Origin: Mesorhizobium kowhaii
GTDB lineage: Bacteria > Pseudomonadota > Alphaproteobacteria > Rhizobiales > Rhizobiaceae
Assembly: GCF_003253745.1 (NCBI RefSeq)
Contig: NZ_MZXV01000017.1
Coordinates: 62,001 to 126,000 of the forward strand
Direction of reading: 5' to 3'
DNA: 64,000 bases
The notes under the pieces were generated by a model that was given only the letters and a program-made list of their open reading frames with translations, was not told where the DNA came from and ran no database searches. Shown here piece by piece: positions 27,620-35,943 of the stretch (within the stretch, counting starts at the first letter, position 1; every line of letters starts with the position of its first letter). The translations under genes and the position numbers were made by a program.

Positions 27620-29487
27620 CGAAAGGATTGCGCCTGCGGCATTTGAGTTTTCATGGGCCCTCCCGCAAGAGCGCTACCATCGCTTTCGGCCCCGGCCTTA
27701 ATGTGGTCTATGGCGCTTCGAATACCGGAAAATCCTTCATAGTCGATGCCATCGACTTCATGCTGGGCGGCAAAGGGCCGCTGCGCGACATTCCGGAACG
27801 GGTCGGCTATGACCAGATCATGCTCGCAATGGAAACGCTTGAGGGGCAGCAGTTCACGCTTGTCAGGAGTACGCAGGGCGGCGCGTTCCGCCTCTTCGAT
27901 GGCGTCTATTCCGATACGCTGCCCGAAGGCGAGGGCACCCCGCTGGCCGATATGCATAGCGACCGCAATGACGAAAATCTTTCAGCTTACCTGCTTGTAA
28001 AGCTGGACCTCGCCCACAAGCGGGTGCGCAGAAACAAGCGCGGTGACACGAACAGCCTCAGCTTCCGCAACCTTGCCCGCCTGGTGATTATCAACGAGGA
28101 AGAGATTATCCAGCAGCGCTCGCCGCTCTCCGACGGCAACTACACAGCCGACACGACGAACACCTCCGTCTTCAAGTTGCTGCTTACGGGGGTCGACGAC
28201 TCCAGCCTCGCGACCGCACAGCCGCGAACCCCGGAGGAGCAAAGCCGCAACGCGCAGCTCGACCTGCTGGATCAATTGATAGAAAGCCATCGCCGTCAGG
28301 TCAAAGAACTGGCCGGTCCGCCGGATGAGCTGGAAGCCCAGCGCGAGCGGCTTGGCGAGTCCATGCGTTCGCAAGGCGAACTTCTCGCCGTCTCCGAAAC
28401 GGAGTTCAAGGACGCTGCCGCTCGCCGCAGGGATATCGCACGCAAAGTCGAGGAAGGACGCGACCGTCTTACAGAAATAACCTCCCTTCTCGACCGTTTT
28501 ACTCTACTCGATGCTCACTATCGCTCGGATACCGACAGGTTGCGCGGTATAGAAGAAGCAGGCAGCCTCTTCGGGGCTCTTGGCGCCGGCGTGTGTCCGT
28601 TCTGCGGTTCGGCCCCCGAATACCATCGCAAAGCCGAATGCGATTTCGATGTCGATAAGGCTGTTGCCGCCGCTCAGTCCGAAATACGCAAGATCGAATC
28701 GCGCCAAAACGAACTGGGGCAGACGATCACGACACTGCGCAAAGAAGCCGTCAGCTTCGAGCGCCGTCTTCCGGTTCTCGAGAACCAGCTCGCGTCGGTG
28801 TCGGGCGAGATAGATCGGGTGGTCGCTCCCAATCTTCGTCAGCTCAGAACAGCCTACAGACAGTTTGCGGACAAGGACGGCGAAGTCCGCGAAGCTCTTG
28901 CGATCCATCGCGGCTTATCTGACCTTGAGCAACGCAAGGCCGCGCTGGAACGGGAAGGCGATCCATCCGGCGACGGTGGCAACAGTCTCAGCGAGGTCGA
29001 CCTTCCCAGCACGACTGCCGACAAATTTGCCAGTATCGTACTCTCCATTCTGAAAGCGTGGCATTTTCCCGAGATCGACCGCGTTCACTTCGAAGCCAAA
29101 ACGCGGGACCTCGTGATCAACGGAAAGAACCGAACATCGTTCGGCAAGGGGCTGCGCGCAATTACGCAGGCAGCGTTCACGGTCAGCCTTCTCCAGTATT
29201 GCAGGGACTCCGAAACCCCGCACCCCGGTTTTATCGTCCTTGACTCTCCACTGCTTTCCTACCGCGAACCGGAAGGAGACGGCGACGACCTCAGCGGCAC
29301 GGACCTGAATTCTCACTTCTACGGATTCCTAGCAAAGCTGCAGGACGACAGGCAGGTTCTGGTCGTCGAGAACACCGATCCTCCGTCCGATATTCAGGTG
29401 TCAGCGCAAGCGATCAAATTCACCAAGATCAAAGGCGTTGGTCGCTATGGGTTCTTCCCGGTCGATTCCGCGCCCCCGGCCACGTAG
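27616..29487 (+). CDS. ABC-3C system ATPase (Rad50/SMC-like)
   Basis: This 623-residue SMC-like ATPase has Walker A GASNTGKS at residues 33-40 after FGPGLNVVY. Two long helical, coiled-coil-prone stretches (about 205-320 and 340-450) flank a CPFCG zinc-hook-like turn near 327-331. A signature-like RTSFGKGLRAI and Walker B GFIVLDSPLLSYREPEGDG (around 535-555) follow. This is a hook-type DNA-scaffolding ATPase with a shortened coil, as in the ABC-3C ATPases. It should sense nucleic acid or protein cues and license the nuclease effector. Third gene of the operon, overlapping the middle component by ATGA. Confidence 0.83.
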   Translation: MTKGLRLRHLSFHGPSRKSATIAFGPGLNVVYGASNTGKSFIVDAIDFMLGGKGPLRDIPERVGYDQIMLAMETLEGQQFTLVRSTQGGAFRLFDGVYSDTLPEGEGTPLADMHSDRNDENLSAYLLVKLDLAHKRVRRNKRGDTNSLSFRNLARLVIINEEEIIQQRSPLSDGNYTADTTNTSVFKLLLTGVDDSSLATAQPRTPEEQSRNAQLDLLDQLIESHRRQVKELAGPPDELEAQRERLGESMRSQGELLAVSETEFKDAAARRRDIARKVEEGRDRLTEITSLLDRFTLLDAHYRSDTDRLRGIEEAGSLFGALGAGVCPFCGSAPEYHRKAECDFDVDKAVAAAQSEIRKIESRQNELGQTITTLRKEAVSFERRLPVLENQLASVSGEIDRVVAPNLRQLRTAYRQFADKDGEVREALAIHRGLSDLEQRKAALEREGDPSGDGGNSLSEVDLPSTTADKFASIVLSILKAWHFPEIDRVHFEAKTRDLVINGKNRTSFGKGLRAITQAAFTVSLLQYCRDSETPHPGFIVLDSPLLSYREPEGDGDDLSGTDLNSHFYGFLAKLQDDRQVLVVENTDPPSDIQVSAQAIKFTKIKGVGRYGFFPVDSAPPAT

Positions 29488-29592
29488 TCGACGGAGGTCG
29501 CTGCCAGCAAAATAATGCAACGGCTGCCAGCGCGGCGATCTTGAAGGCCGCCATAGGCTTTGCAAGGTCAGCCCTTTTTGCAGTAGTTTGTG

Positions 29593-30462
29593 ATGGGGTA
29601 CGCTATGCAGTTCGAAGCAGTTTGGAGATTTGACTCGCCCGGAGAAATGCCACGCGCCGTGGTAAACGAGTTCAACTCGCTCGCCGGCATCATCGCGTCA
29701 CAAGGTCCTTCGCGAAAACGTATCCTGGAGCATTTCAAGAGCTATTTTTCCAACTCGTACGGAGCAACCGCATATTCGAGTTCGGATGTAAGTTGGGCGG
29801 AATCCGACCTTTACGACAGCATGGTTTCTGCCGGGCAGAACGCACCGTTGTTCATTGATGCGTTCTACGAGGCATGCGAGGCTTTGCGCAGCAACCCAGA
29901 AATCGCATTGCCGGACGTCGCCCGTCTGAATCGAGTGCTCGCGGAACACAATGCGGGATATGAACTCCATCCGCCGCGTATAGTGGCCACCGGCATTCAC
30001 AAGCCGATCCCCGTTCCGGAGCGATATGAATCGCTCGACGAAAAGGCGCAGCAGATTATCAGCGAATCCTTCAGACAGTCAGAACAACTGCTTGCCGAGG
30101 GTAGACCGAGGCAAGCGGTAGCGGAAATCCTGTGGCTGATGGAGTCGGTCGTGACGGCTTTTCGCGGGCTGAACGCAGGCGGGGTAACCGTTGAAGAAAG
30201 ATACTTCAACAAAATCGCGAACGAACTCAGGCGCCACCAGAAGGGAACGATGCTGGAGCAAGTCCTTACGTGGCTAAGCGCCCTTCACGGCTATCTGTCA
30301 TCGCCGACTGGAGGAGGCGTCCGCCACGGCATCGACCTCAAATCCGGTATCACCATCGGACCTGCCGATGGCAGGCTCTATTGCAATCTCATCCGCAGCT
30401 ACGTGACCTTCCTCATGTCGGAGCACGAGCGCCTAAGTCGCCAGTCAGGAGACCAGCGTTGA
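29593..30462 (+). CDS. hypothetical protein with AbiC/HEPN-like C-terminal region
   Basis: I do not recognise the N-terminal 130 residues (MQFEAVWRFDSPGEMPRAVV and following). The C-terminal 150 residues are helical: ESLDEKAQQIISESFRQSEQ, LWLMESVVTAFRGL, GTMLEQVLTWLSALHGYL, then GGGVRHGIDL and LYCNLIRSYVTFLMSEHERL. This layout resembles abortive-infection C-terminal (HEPN-like) domains, which end in a His-containing loop and a hydrophobic helix. A strict RX4-6H motif is not present. Starts at 29590 (GTG), 29593 or 29605 are possible and none has a good ribosome site. The stop overlaps the next gene's TTG (TTGA). It lies 105 nt after the ABC-3C ATPase and could be an accessory toxin. Confidence 0.6.
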   Translation: MGYAMQFEAVWRFDSPGEMPRAVVNEFNSLAGIIASQGPSRKRILEHFKSYFSNSYGATAYSSSDVSWAESDLYDSMVSAGQNAPLFIDAFYEACEALRSNPEIALPDVARLNRVLAEHNAGYELHPPRIVATGIHKPIPVPERYESLDEKAQQIISESFRQSEQLLAEGRPRQAVAEILWLMESVVTAFRGLNAGGVTVEERYFNKIANELRRHQKGTMLEQVLTWLSALHGYLSSPTGGGVRHGIDLKSGITIGPADGRLYCNLIRSYVTFLMSEHERLSRQSGDQR

Positions 30463-31091
30463 GCTCAACTGTTACCAGCGGCGGCGCTCGGTCCGAGCTT
30501 ATCGCTCCGGGCAAAACGAAGGACGATTGGACGAAATTTGCCAAGCAACTCGTTCCTGGTGGCGACGCCAATATTTGGGCCGAAGCTTTCGACAAATTTC
30601 TCCTCGGCAGGCTGCGGAGCCGCTATCTCAAGCCCATCGCAATAGTGCGAGATAAAGGTGAATGGGAAGGCGAGGGTTTCACTATCGTTTCGATCCAGTG
30701 CGCGCTGATCGAGTTTCTTGCGGCGACCCGTGCCGGCAAAAATTATCGACACAAGAGAGCGCAGCCTCCGCATGAATACCAAAACAGCCGCGAACTCTTT
30801 GTCGATTTCCTTTTTCAGACTGCACCTTTCGACAAACTATTTTCCAAGGGCGACGCAGAAGATTTTTACAGCAACGTTCGCTGTGCGCTGCTGCACGAGG
30901 CCAGAACGAAGAACGGTTGGATCATCTGGGTGACCGGCACCATCGCCATCGACCGCCAGAAGAAGATCGTTTATCGCGACAGCTTCCAGGGCGTTATCGA
31001 AGGCTACATCAACAACTACGGTATCGCATTAACGGCCGACGCATCGCTCCAAGAGGCCTTCCTCAGGAAGTTCAATGATCTAGCCGCTTGA
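30459..31091 (+). CDS. HEPN-like protein (candidate RNase)
   Basis: The probable start is TTG 30459, overlapping the previous stop as TTGA, giving 210 residues; an ATG far upstream would overlap the preceding gene by 190 nt. The helical protein contains FYSNVRCALLHEARTKNGW. R141-CALL-H146 is an RX4H motif, the active-site signature of HEPN ribonucleases. SIQCALIEFLAATRAGKNYR is a likely earlier helix with conserved polar residues. Many HEPN proteins act as toxins or defence effectors that cut tRNA or mRNA. The overlap with a second HEPN-like protein suggests that the two form a complex. The HEPN call rests on the motif and helical context. Confidence 0.6.
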   Translation: MSSTVTSGGARSELIAPGKTKDDWTKFAKQLVPGGDANIWAEAFDKFLLGRLRSRYLKPIAIVRDKGEWEGEGFTIVSIQCALIEFLAATRAGKNYRHKRAQPPHEYQNSRELFVDFLFQTAPFDKLFSKGDAEDFYSNVRCALLHEARTKNGWIIWVTGTIAIDRQKKIVYRDSFQGVIEGYINNYGIALTADASLQEAFLRKFNDLAA

Positions 31092-31250
31092 CGGCGTCTC
31101 CGCTGCCGCTGATCGTGCTCTCTCGTGCAGCTCTATGCGCATCACAGCAACTGTACAAGGCTCGTAATCGGTCAGCAATTTTTCGCGCCGCCTGGGTTCT
31201 ATTGTGAGAGTTTCGTCAGAGATCCGGTGTCGATGCCATTCATAATGCGT

Positions 31251-32387
31251 TTAGCCAGCTTCAGCCGGCCAAACATTGGATGCCCTTCTCGATCCCGGCG
31301 GGATCTGATGGCCAGGTAGCGCCCAAACGCTATCGTGGAGGATTGGATCGGGTCCCGGCTCTCTTCGGCCGAAGAGATTGATGCGCCAGCCCTTGCGTTC
31401 CGTCGAGGCGTCGTAACGCCGCTTCGGCACGAACTCCGCAACCCACCATTTCCAGGTCATGGAGTCGTGGATCGGAAGGTCGTACTTTTCGGCATCGACG
31501 GCGATTTGTTGAAGCAGTTCGCCTTTGGCCGCGTCTTCTAACAACAACCCATGCTTTTCCGCTTCCTCGAGCATCCAACCTAGTGCAATGCGTGACAGTC
31601 CGCTTTGACCTTCCTTATAACCGCCGCCGACGTCACCATGGGCGCCGGCAAACCATATCTGCCGAACGTCCTTACCCTCAGGCGTTGCGGCAAGGTTGGT
31701 GCGAAAAAATGCCCGCCTCTCGTCCAAAGCGACGGCATGACGCAGCACCGCGATATCCGGATTGTCGTGCGTGTATGGCAGAGCCGTGGGTGAACCGATC
31801 CATCCAACGGAACTGACCGTGTCCCAAACCCCGACGAAATGCGGCCGACAATCTGGGGTCGCAAGCTCTTGCCTGAAGTCGGCTGCAAGCATGAAGTAGG
31901 CGTCGCGGCGCTCTTTGTTTTCGCGTGCTTTACCGATTGCCCAAAACATATCCACCAAATAGGGAACCAGCGCGTCGTTGCCGGGCATCAGAAGGCCATA
32001 CATCTTGATGAGGGCAACCAGCGCACGCGCAGTGTAGGCGCCGCGGCTGAAGCCGAAGACGAACAGATTATCCCCTGGGCGGAAATGCGTCATGATGAAA
32101 ATATAGGCGTCGGCGATGTCGCGCTTCAGCCCATAGCCAAACGCAAGCCCGGCGACTTTCGCAAGCTTGGTGCCAAAACCCGTGACAAAGCCGGGTGGGG
32201 CCTTGGTGCCGATCCCAGGATGGTAATAGACGAGCTGGCGATCGCGATCCTTGCGGAGAATGCGGCACAGCTTGGCTACATTAGTACGGTCTTCGCTGAA
32301 CTGGTTGGAGGTTCCATCGCAGCAGATGACGAGGTTTCGACTGCTGGCCAGCGGACCTGACGGAGGGAGGGCTAGCATCTCGCTCAT
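31251..32387 (-). CDS. DUF2235 alpha/beta-hydrolase (Tle1-like phospholipase family)
   Basis: This 378-residue protein starts NLVICCDGTSNQFSED, the usual DUF2235 opening. The nucleophile elbow GFSRGAYTAR has Ser114 in GxSxG, GVWDTVSSVG has Asp189, and AGAHGDVGGGY has His250. The catalytic triad is therefore intact. Family members include type VI secretion phospholipase effectors (Tle1) and uncharacterised hydrolases. No secretion genes or VgrG are nearby and no signal peptide is seen. It is the last gene of a three-gene operon, overlapping the MBL gene by ATGA. In a defence setting, membrane lipid hydrolysis would be a suicide output; that role is inference. Confidence 0.88.
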   Translation of the reverse strand: MSEMLALPPSGPLASSRNLVICCDGTSNQFSEDRTNVAKLCRILRKDRDRQLVYYHPGIGTKAPPGFVTGFGTKLAKVAGLAFGYGLKRDIADAYIFIMTHFRPGDNLFVFGFSRGAYTARALVALIKMYGLLMPGNDALVPYLVDMFWAIGKARENKERRDAYFMLAADFRQELATPDCRPHFVGVWDTVSSVGWIGSPTALPYTHDNPDIAVLRHAVALDERRAFFRTNLAATPEGKDVRQIWFAGAHGDVGGGYKEGQSGLSRIALGWMLEEAEKHGLLLEDAAKGELLQQIAVDAEKYDLPIHDSMTWKWWVAEFVPKRRYDASTERKGWRINLFGRREPGPDPILHDSVWALPGHQIPPGSRRASNVWPAEAG

Positions 32388-33670
32388 GACAGATCCAAAG
32401 AGGTTTCGTGGAAGAGCTCGTTCTCATTCAGGCTTTGCGTTGTGAAGAGCGCGCTTTGGCGGTCAAGCGCCTGCACTAGTGTCTGGCGGGGAACCTCCGT
32501 GCGCCGTTCTTCGTCCCCATGCTTGTGAGCCATTGTCGACATCAGGGTCTGGAGCCTATCTGGATTCTCTTCGGCAGACTTTCGGTCAAAGAGATCCCAC
32601 AGCGATTTCGGTGTCGCATTAAGGCTGCCGTGATGTCCTACTTTGTAGAGATCGACCTTTTTGAGTTTCTCCCGCACCGCAGGCTGGCCTAGCGCAAATG
32701 ACCAATTTTCGATCTGCGCATCACCCGGAAAAAGAAGGCTCTTTGATCCACAGCGAAACAGTAGGATCAGGCTCGTATTGTTCAACACATTGTCGAGGAT
32801 GCGCACGAGTCTCAACATTTGGTCGGCGCGTAGGCGCTTCGCTTGACTGATGATCCAACGCGCATCTATCGGGAAACGGCCAGCGGTCGGGTCAACTGTA
32901 AAATCGGGAAAGAGTGGAGCAACCCTTTGCACTTTTGTTGGGCCGAGGGAGGACGCAGCATTAGCCATGAGGTGCCAGAATTCGTCCTGGTCACGGCTGC
33001 GCTGCTTGGTGATTTTTTCCGACTGCTCGATTGAGGGTGGTCCCAGGATGTCGATCTTGATACCGGGTAGCAGGTCTTCAAGCGCAGTCTTATCGCCAGC
33101 TTTCGCATATTCTCGGATGGCGGACATCGTCATCAGGTTTTCGACGGCATCGAGATTGGCAAGGTTGTTCTCGCCCATGAAAGAAAGTTCCTGGCGTAGC
33201 GAAGGCGACAGATATCGGACGCGCTTGACTTCGCTGAAGATCGCGCCAGCAACCCGCTGCATGGCGGCCAGCGAGGAAACATGGTGAGCGGAGAGCGATA
33301 CTCCTGGCGGCAACGGACCCTTGGCATTGACGGCTAGTTTCGGATCCTCTGTCCACGGCTGCAAAACCAGTTCCGGTTTCAGGTCCGCGATCGTCTTTCC
33401 GGATGATGGTCGCTGCTTCTTCGTCGCAAAGCCGGAAATATGGTCCTTGTGGCGGTGGGTAGCGACGACCGCCAATCTCTGGTCTTTCGTCCGCTCGGCA
33501 ATGTTATTGGCGATCAGCTCGAGCTGGTTTTTCGGGACGCCATCAGGCAACCCGGTCGAACCGAAATCCATCAGGACATGCCGCTGCTCGTTCGGGTATT
33601 CAAACGAGAGCAGGAAGCAGTCGCCAAAACCCACTTGGTAAGAAGTGATGACTACGCGGCTTGGCTTCAT
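32384..33670 (-). CDS. metallo-beta-lactamase-fold hydrolase, ComEC-like
   Basis: The 428-residue protein has QVGFGDCFLLSF near the N terminus (the V-x-x-G-D/Q-x motif of ComEC-type MBL proteins). THRHKDHISG carries H72, H74, D76 and H77 of the HxHxDH zinc site. Later come LLFPGDAQIENW and KVGHHGSLNATP, giving the remaining metal ligands. A roughly 150-residue insertion (RVRYLSPSLRQELSFMGENN and following) separates the halves. It has no membrane helices, unlike ComEC itself. Relatives hydrolyse nucleic acids or cyclic nucleotides. Start and stop overlap both neighbours as ATGA, so expression is tightly coupled to the peptidase and DUF2235 genes. Confidence 0.85.
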   Translation of the reverse strand: MKPSRVVITSYQVGFGDCFLLSFEYPNEQRHVLMDFGSTGLPDGVPKNQLELIANNIAERTKDQRLAVVATHRHKDHISGFATKKQRPSSGKTIADLKPELVLQPWTEDPKLAVNAKGPLPPGVSLSAHHVSSLAAMQRVAGAIFSEVKRVRYLSPSLRQELSFMGENNLANLDAVENLMTMSAIREYAKAGDKTALEDLLPGIKIDILGPPSIEQSEKITKQRSRDQDEFWHLMANAASSLGPTKVQRVAPLFPDFTVDPTAGRFPIDARWIISQAKRLRADQMLRLVRILDNVLNNTSLILLFRCGSKSLLFPGDAQIENWSFALGQPAVREKLKKVDLYKVGHHGSLNATPKSLWDLFDRKSAEENPDRLQTLMSTMAHKHGDEERRTEVPRQTLVQALDRQSALFTTQSLNENELFHETSLDLS

Positions 33671-35406
33671 CCGGCCCTCTCCTGCACACCGCTTCGCGCG
33701 AGATGCAGAGCGGAGAAATCCCCTGTCCTGTCATTTTTCGTATCCAGAAGGCCCTGTTTCCAGAGATAAGCGAGCCGGTCCCCTTGTCGCTTCTTGTCTC
33801 CCCGATCCTTCAACAGATGATTGGCGATCTGATACTTCAGCTGGCCATATTCGTCGAAGATCAGCGTTCCGCCGCCGAGCAGCCGCAAAGGACGCCAAGA
33901 TTTTATGCCGTCTGGGACATCGACGTTGAAATCCTGACGAAGCTCGCCGGCCGTGACTGTCAGGACCTGCACATATTCGGCGATCGTCTCGCGCAAAACG
34001 AAACCGTCGGGCGCGATACGCACGCTCGGGCGCACCGATTGCACCTCGATGTAACCGATGTCGCCGATCTTTAGCGTTCTTCGGTTTTCCCACACGAAGC
34101 GGAACACCTCCTCGTTATCCCGTAGCATCGAGTCGAAATGCGTGCGGCTATAGATCATTTCGTCGTCGCAACGCAGCCAAGTTCCGTCAGCGGCGGCCCG
34201 TTTGCTGGGAAAGATGCCGAAATCCTTGAAGTTCGCCAGCAACGCGTCCCGGTAGCCATAGCGGTCGTCGGGTACGACTTCACGGTCGACGGTTAAAAGA
34301 GCGGATAGGTAGTCGGAAAATGAAAGATCGATGGGTGGGCAATAGTCGATGGCACGAATGGCCATGGTCAGAAGATGGTCTGCGGCACGCGCACCTTCCT
34401 CTATGACTAGCGAGCGATCCTTTTGCCCGTTGACGATCGTACCGATGCGGCTCAGGCGACTGATCCAGATGTCGAGGAATGAGCGCAACATGGCTGCAAC
34501 GAGCAGCTCCCCGCGTTTATGAACCTCCTGATATTCTGGATCATCCATGTAATTCTTACCGGGCGACAGCTTGATCGAATGGCGCAGCGCGCAACCTCGG
34601 ACGCCACTCATTTCTTGTCCCATTTCGTCTGCCAGGCGGAAGAGGACCGAATTGGCGAGCGTGTCCCTTTCGAGCAGCGCCTGGTCGATCAATGCTCCGC
34701 CGGCCATTCCATCGAGTGCGGCGCTGACGACATCAGGAAGCGCAAAAATGGAAAGCAGTGCGACGACGTCTGCAAGACCCTCATGAAAGGCGCCCTGATC
34801 CGGCGACGACGGTTCGAGATAACGCGAGCGCAGGCCATCTAGGATCGCATGCGTGGTTTCGTGAGCGATGACATCATGCGACAGACAGGAAAACACTGTA
34901 TGCGTGTTGTCCTGTTTGTCGGGAAAGCTTTCGAAATAACCGAAAAACAACGATCGATCATCGCGCGAGTAAAAAGCATTTGGCTCGGCGAATGCGTGTG
35001 GCAAGATGTTGAGCTGATGGCCCTCGCATCCCCATTGCACCCGCCGGCCAAGGGCAAACTCGAAGCGAGCTAGAATACGCATAGCAATGGCATAGACGTT
35101 TTGAGCGTGAAACCGCGGATCAGAAAGAAGCGTTTCATCCGGCGCCTCCTGAAAAGGGTCTGCGTACTCCCCTTCGAGCCCCGATGATAAGCTCGCCGGC
35201 TGATAGAGGGCATTAGCCGTCGCATCATAGTCTACGACGACAACCCTGTAGCCGCGTGGACCCGGCAACAGTTCTTCGGCGGGAACATCAATCGATGCTC
35301 TAACAATCCGATCGTCAACTTTGACAGATGGATCCTGGGCAATGATTGACAGCTGCCGGCTGCTACGAAGACTATGTCGTGTCCCCTTCACATTGCGCAT
35401 GCTCAT
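33667..35406 (-). CDS. thermolysin (M4)-like zinc metallopeptidase
   Basis: The 579-residue protein contains DVIAHETTHAILDG, an HExxH zinc site at residues 182-186. Twenty-odd residues later GAFHEGLADVVAL supplies Glu209, the third ligand pattern of gluzincins such as thermolysin. The approximately 350 residues beyond hold no family I recognise. No signal peptide or propeptide is visible, so it is probably cytoplasmic. ATG 35404-35406 follows GGAAGGGG; 21 in-frame codons upstream are unsupported. It heads a three-gene operon with ATGA overlaps to the MBL gene. A cytoplasmic peptidase coupled to two hydrolases suggests a proteolytic activation cascade, which is inference. Confidence 0.8.
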   Translation of the reverse strand: MSMRNVKGTRHSLRSSRQLSIIAQDPSVKVDDRIVRASIDVPAEELLPGPRGYRVVVVDYDATANALYQPASLSSGLEGEYADPFQEAPDETLLSDPRFHAQNVYAIAMRILARFEFALGRRVQWGCEGHQLNILPHAFAEPNAFYSRDDRSLFFGYFESFPDKQDNTHTVFSCLSHDVIAHETTHAILDGLRSRYLEPSSPDQGAFHEGLADVVALLSIFALPDVVSAALDGMAGGALIDQALLERDTLANSVLFRLADEMGQEMSGVRGCALRHSIKLSPGKNYMDDPEYQEVHKRGELLVAAMLRSFLDIWISRLSRIGTIVNGQKDRSLVIEEGARAADHLLTMAIRAIDYCPPIDLSFSDYLSALLTVDREVVPDDRYGYRDALLANFKDFGIFPSKRAAADGTWLRCDDEMIYSRTHFDSMLRDNEEVFRFVWENRRTLKIGDIGYIEVQSVRPSVRIAPDGFVLRETIAEYVQVLTVTAGELRQDFNVDVPDGIKSWRPLRLLGGGTLIFDEYGQLKYQIANHLLKDRGDKKRQGDRLAYLWKQGLLDTKNDRTGDFSALHLARSGVQERAG

Positions 35407-35943
35407 CACCCCTTCCGCAAGACAAGATGGCGATAAACTTCTAAGAAAAGCAACTATCGGACTGCACATTGATCGCGATTAACTCCTCCCACTTGGAAAG
35501 CCTTGGAGGACACCGAGACGCTCCTTGCAGCCACTGTCGGTGTTCCGACCGGCAACTTCGCAATCGACCGCAATTACCTTATTGCCGCGTCGACCCAGCC
35601 GAATGGTTTCGACGGCACGGGATAGGTCCTCTCCCGGGGCGCCGGAGCTGACTGCGGTTTTGGGTACCGATGAGCGAACCGCGGGCGCCCAATTCTGCAG
35701 CGGCGAGACAACCCAGCAAAGGTGTGACCTCGTGCCAATAAAGTTGTCTAGCATTGGCGAATTCCATGATTTGCTACCGTCGTCCGAAGTCGACTGCTTA
35801 TCCGAATGCAAAACACATATTTCTGTTCATAACCCTCAAAAGGGACGAAATTCATTCGTGCTGATTCGCCTTTTCAGCCTTCGTCATTATTAGATGGAGA
35901 CTTCATATGGAAAGTACTGCTCAACTCTGGTCGACATTGTGAT
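35407..35943. other. 537-base region without an assignable gene
   Basis: This is the divergent region between the peptidase operon and the helicase. A short + strand frame around 35500-35625 reads TETLLAATVGVPTGNFAIDR and stops soon after; it may be a gene scrap. The part near 35800-35940 is AT-richer and probably holds the helicase promoter. Nothing else is recognised. Confidence 0.35.

Noticed and set aside
31251..32387. DUF2235 protein as a type VI secretion lipase effector
   Set aside because: No VgrG, PAAR, immunity protein or T6SS gene is nearby, and the gene is translationally coupled to cytoplasmic-looking enzymes. The family call is kept and the secretion role dropped.
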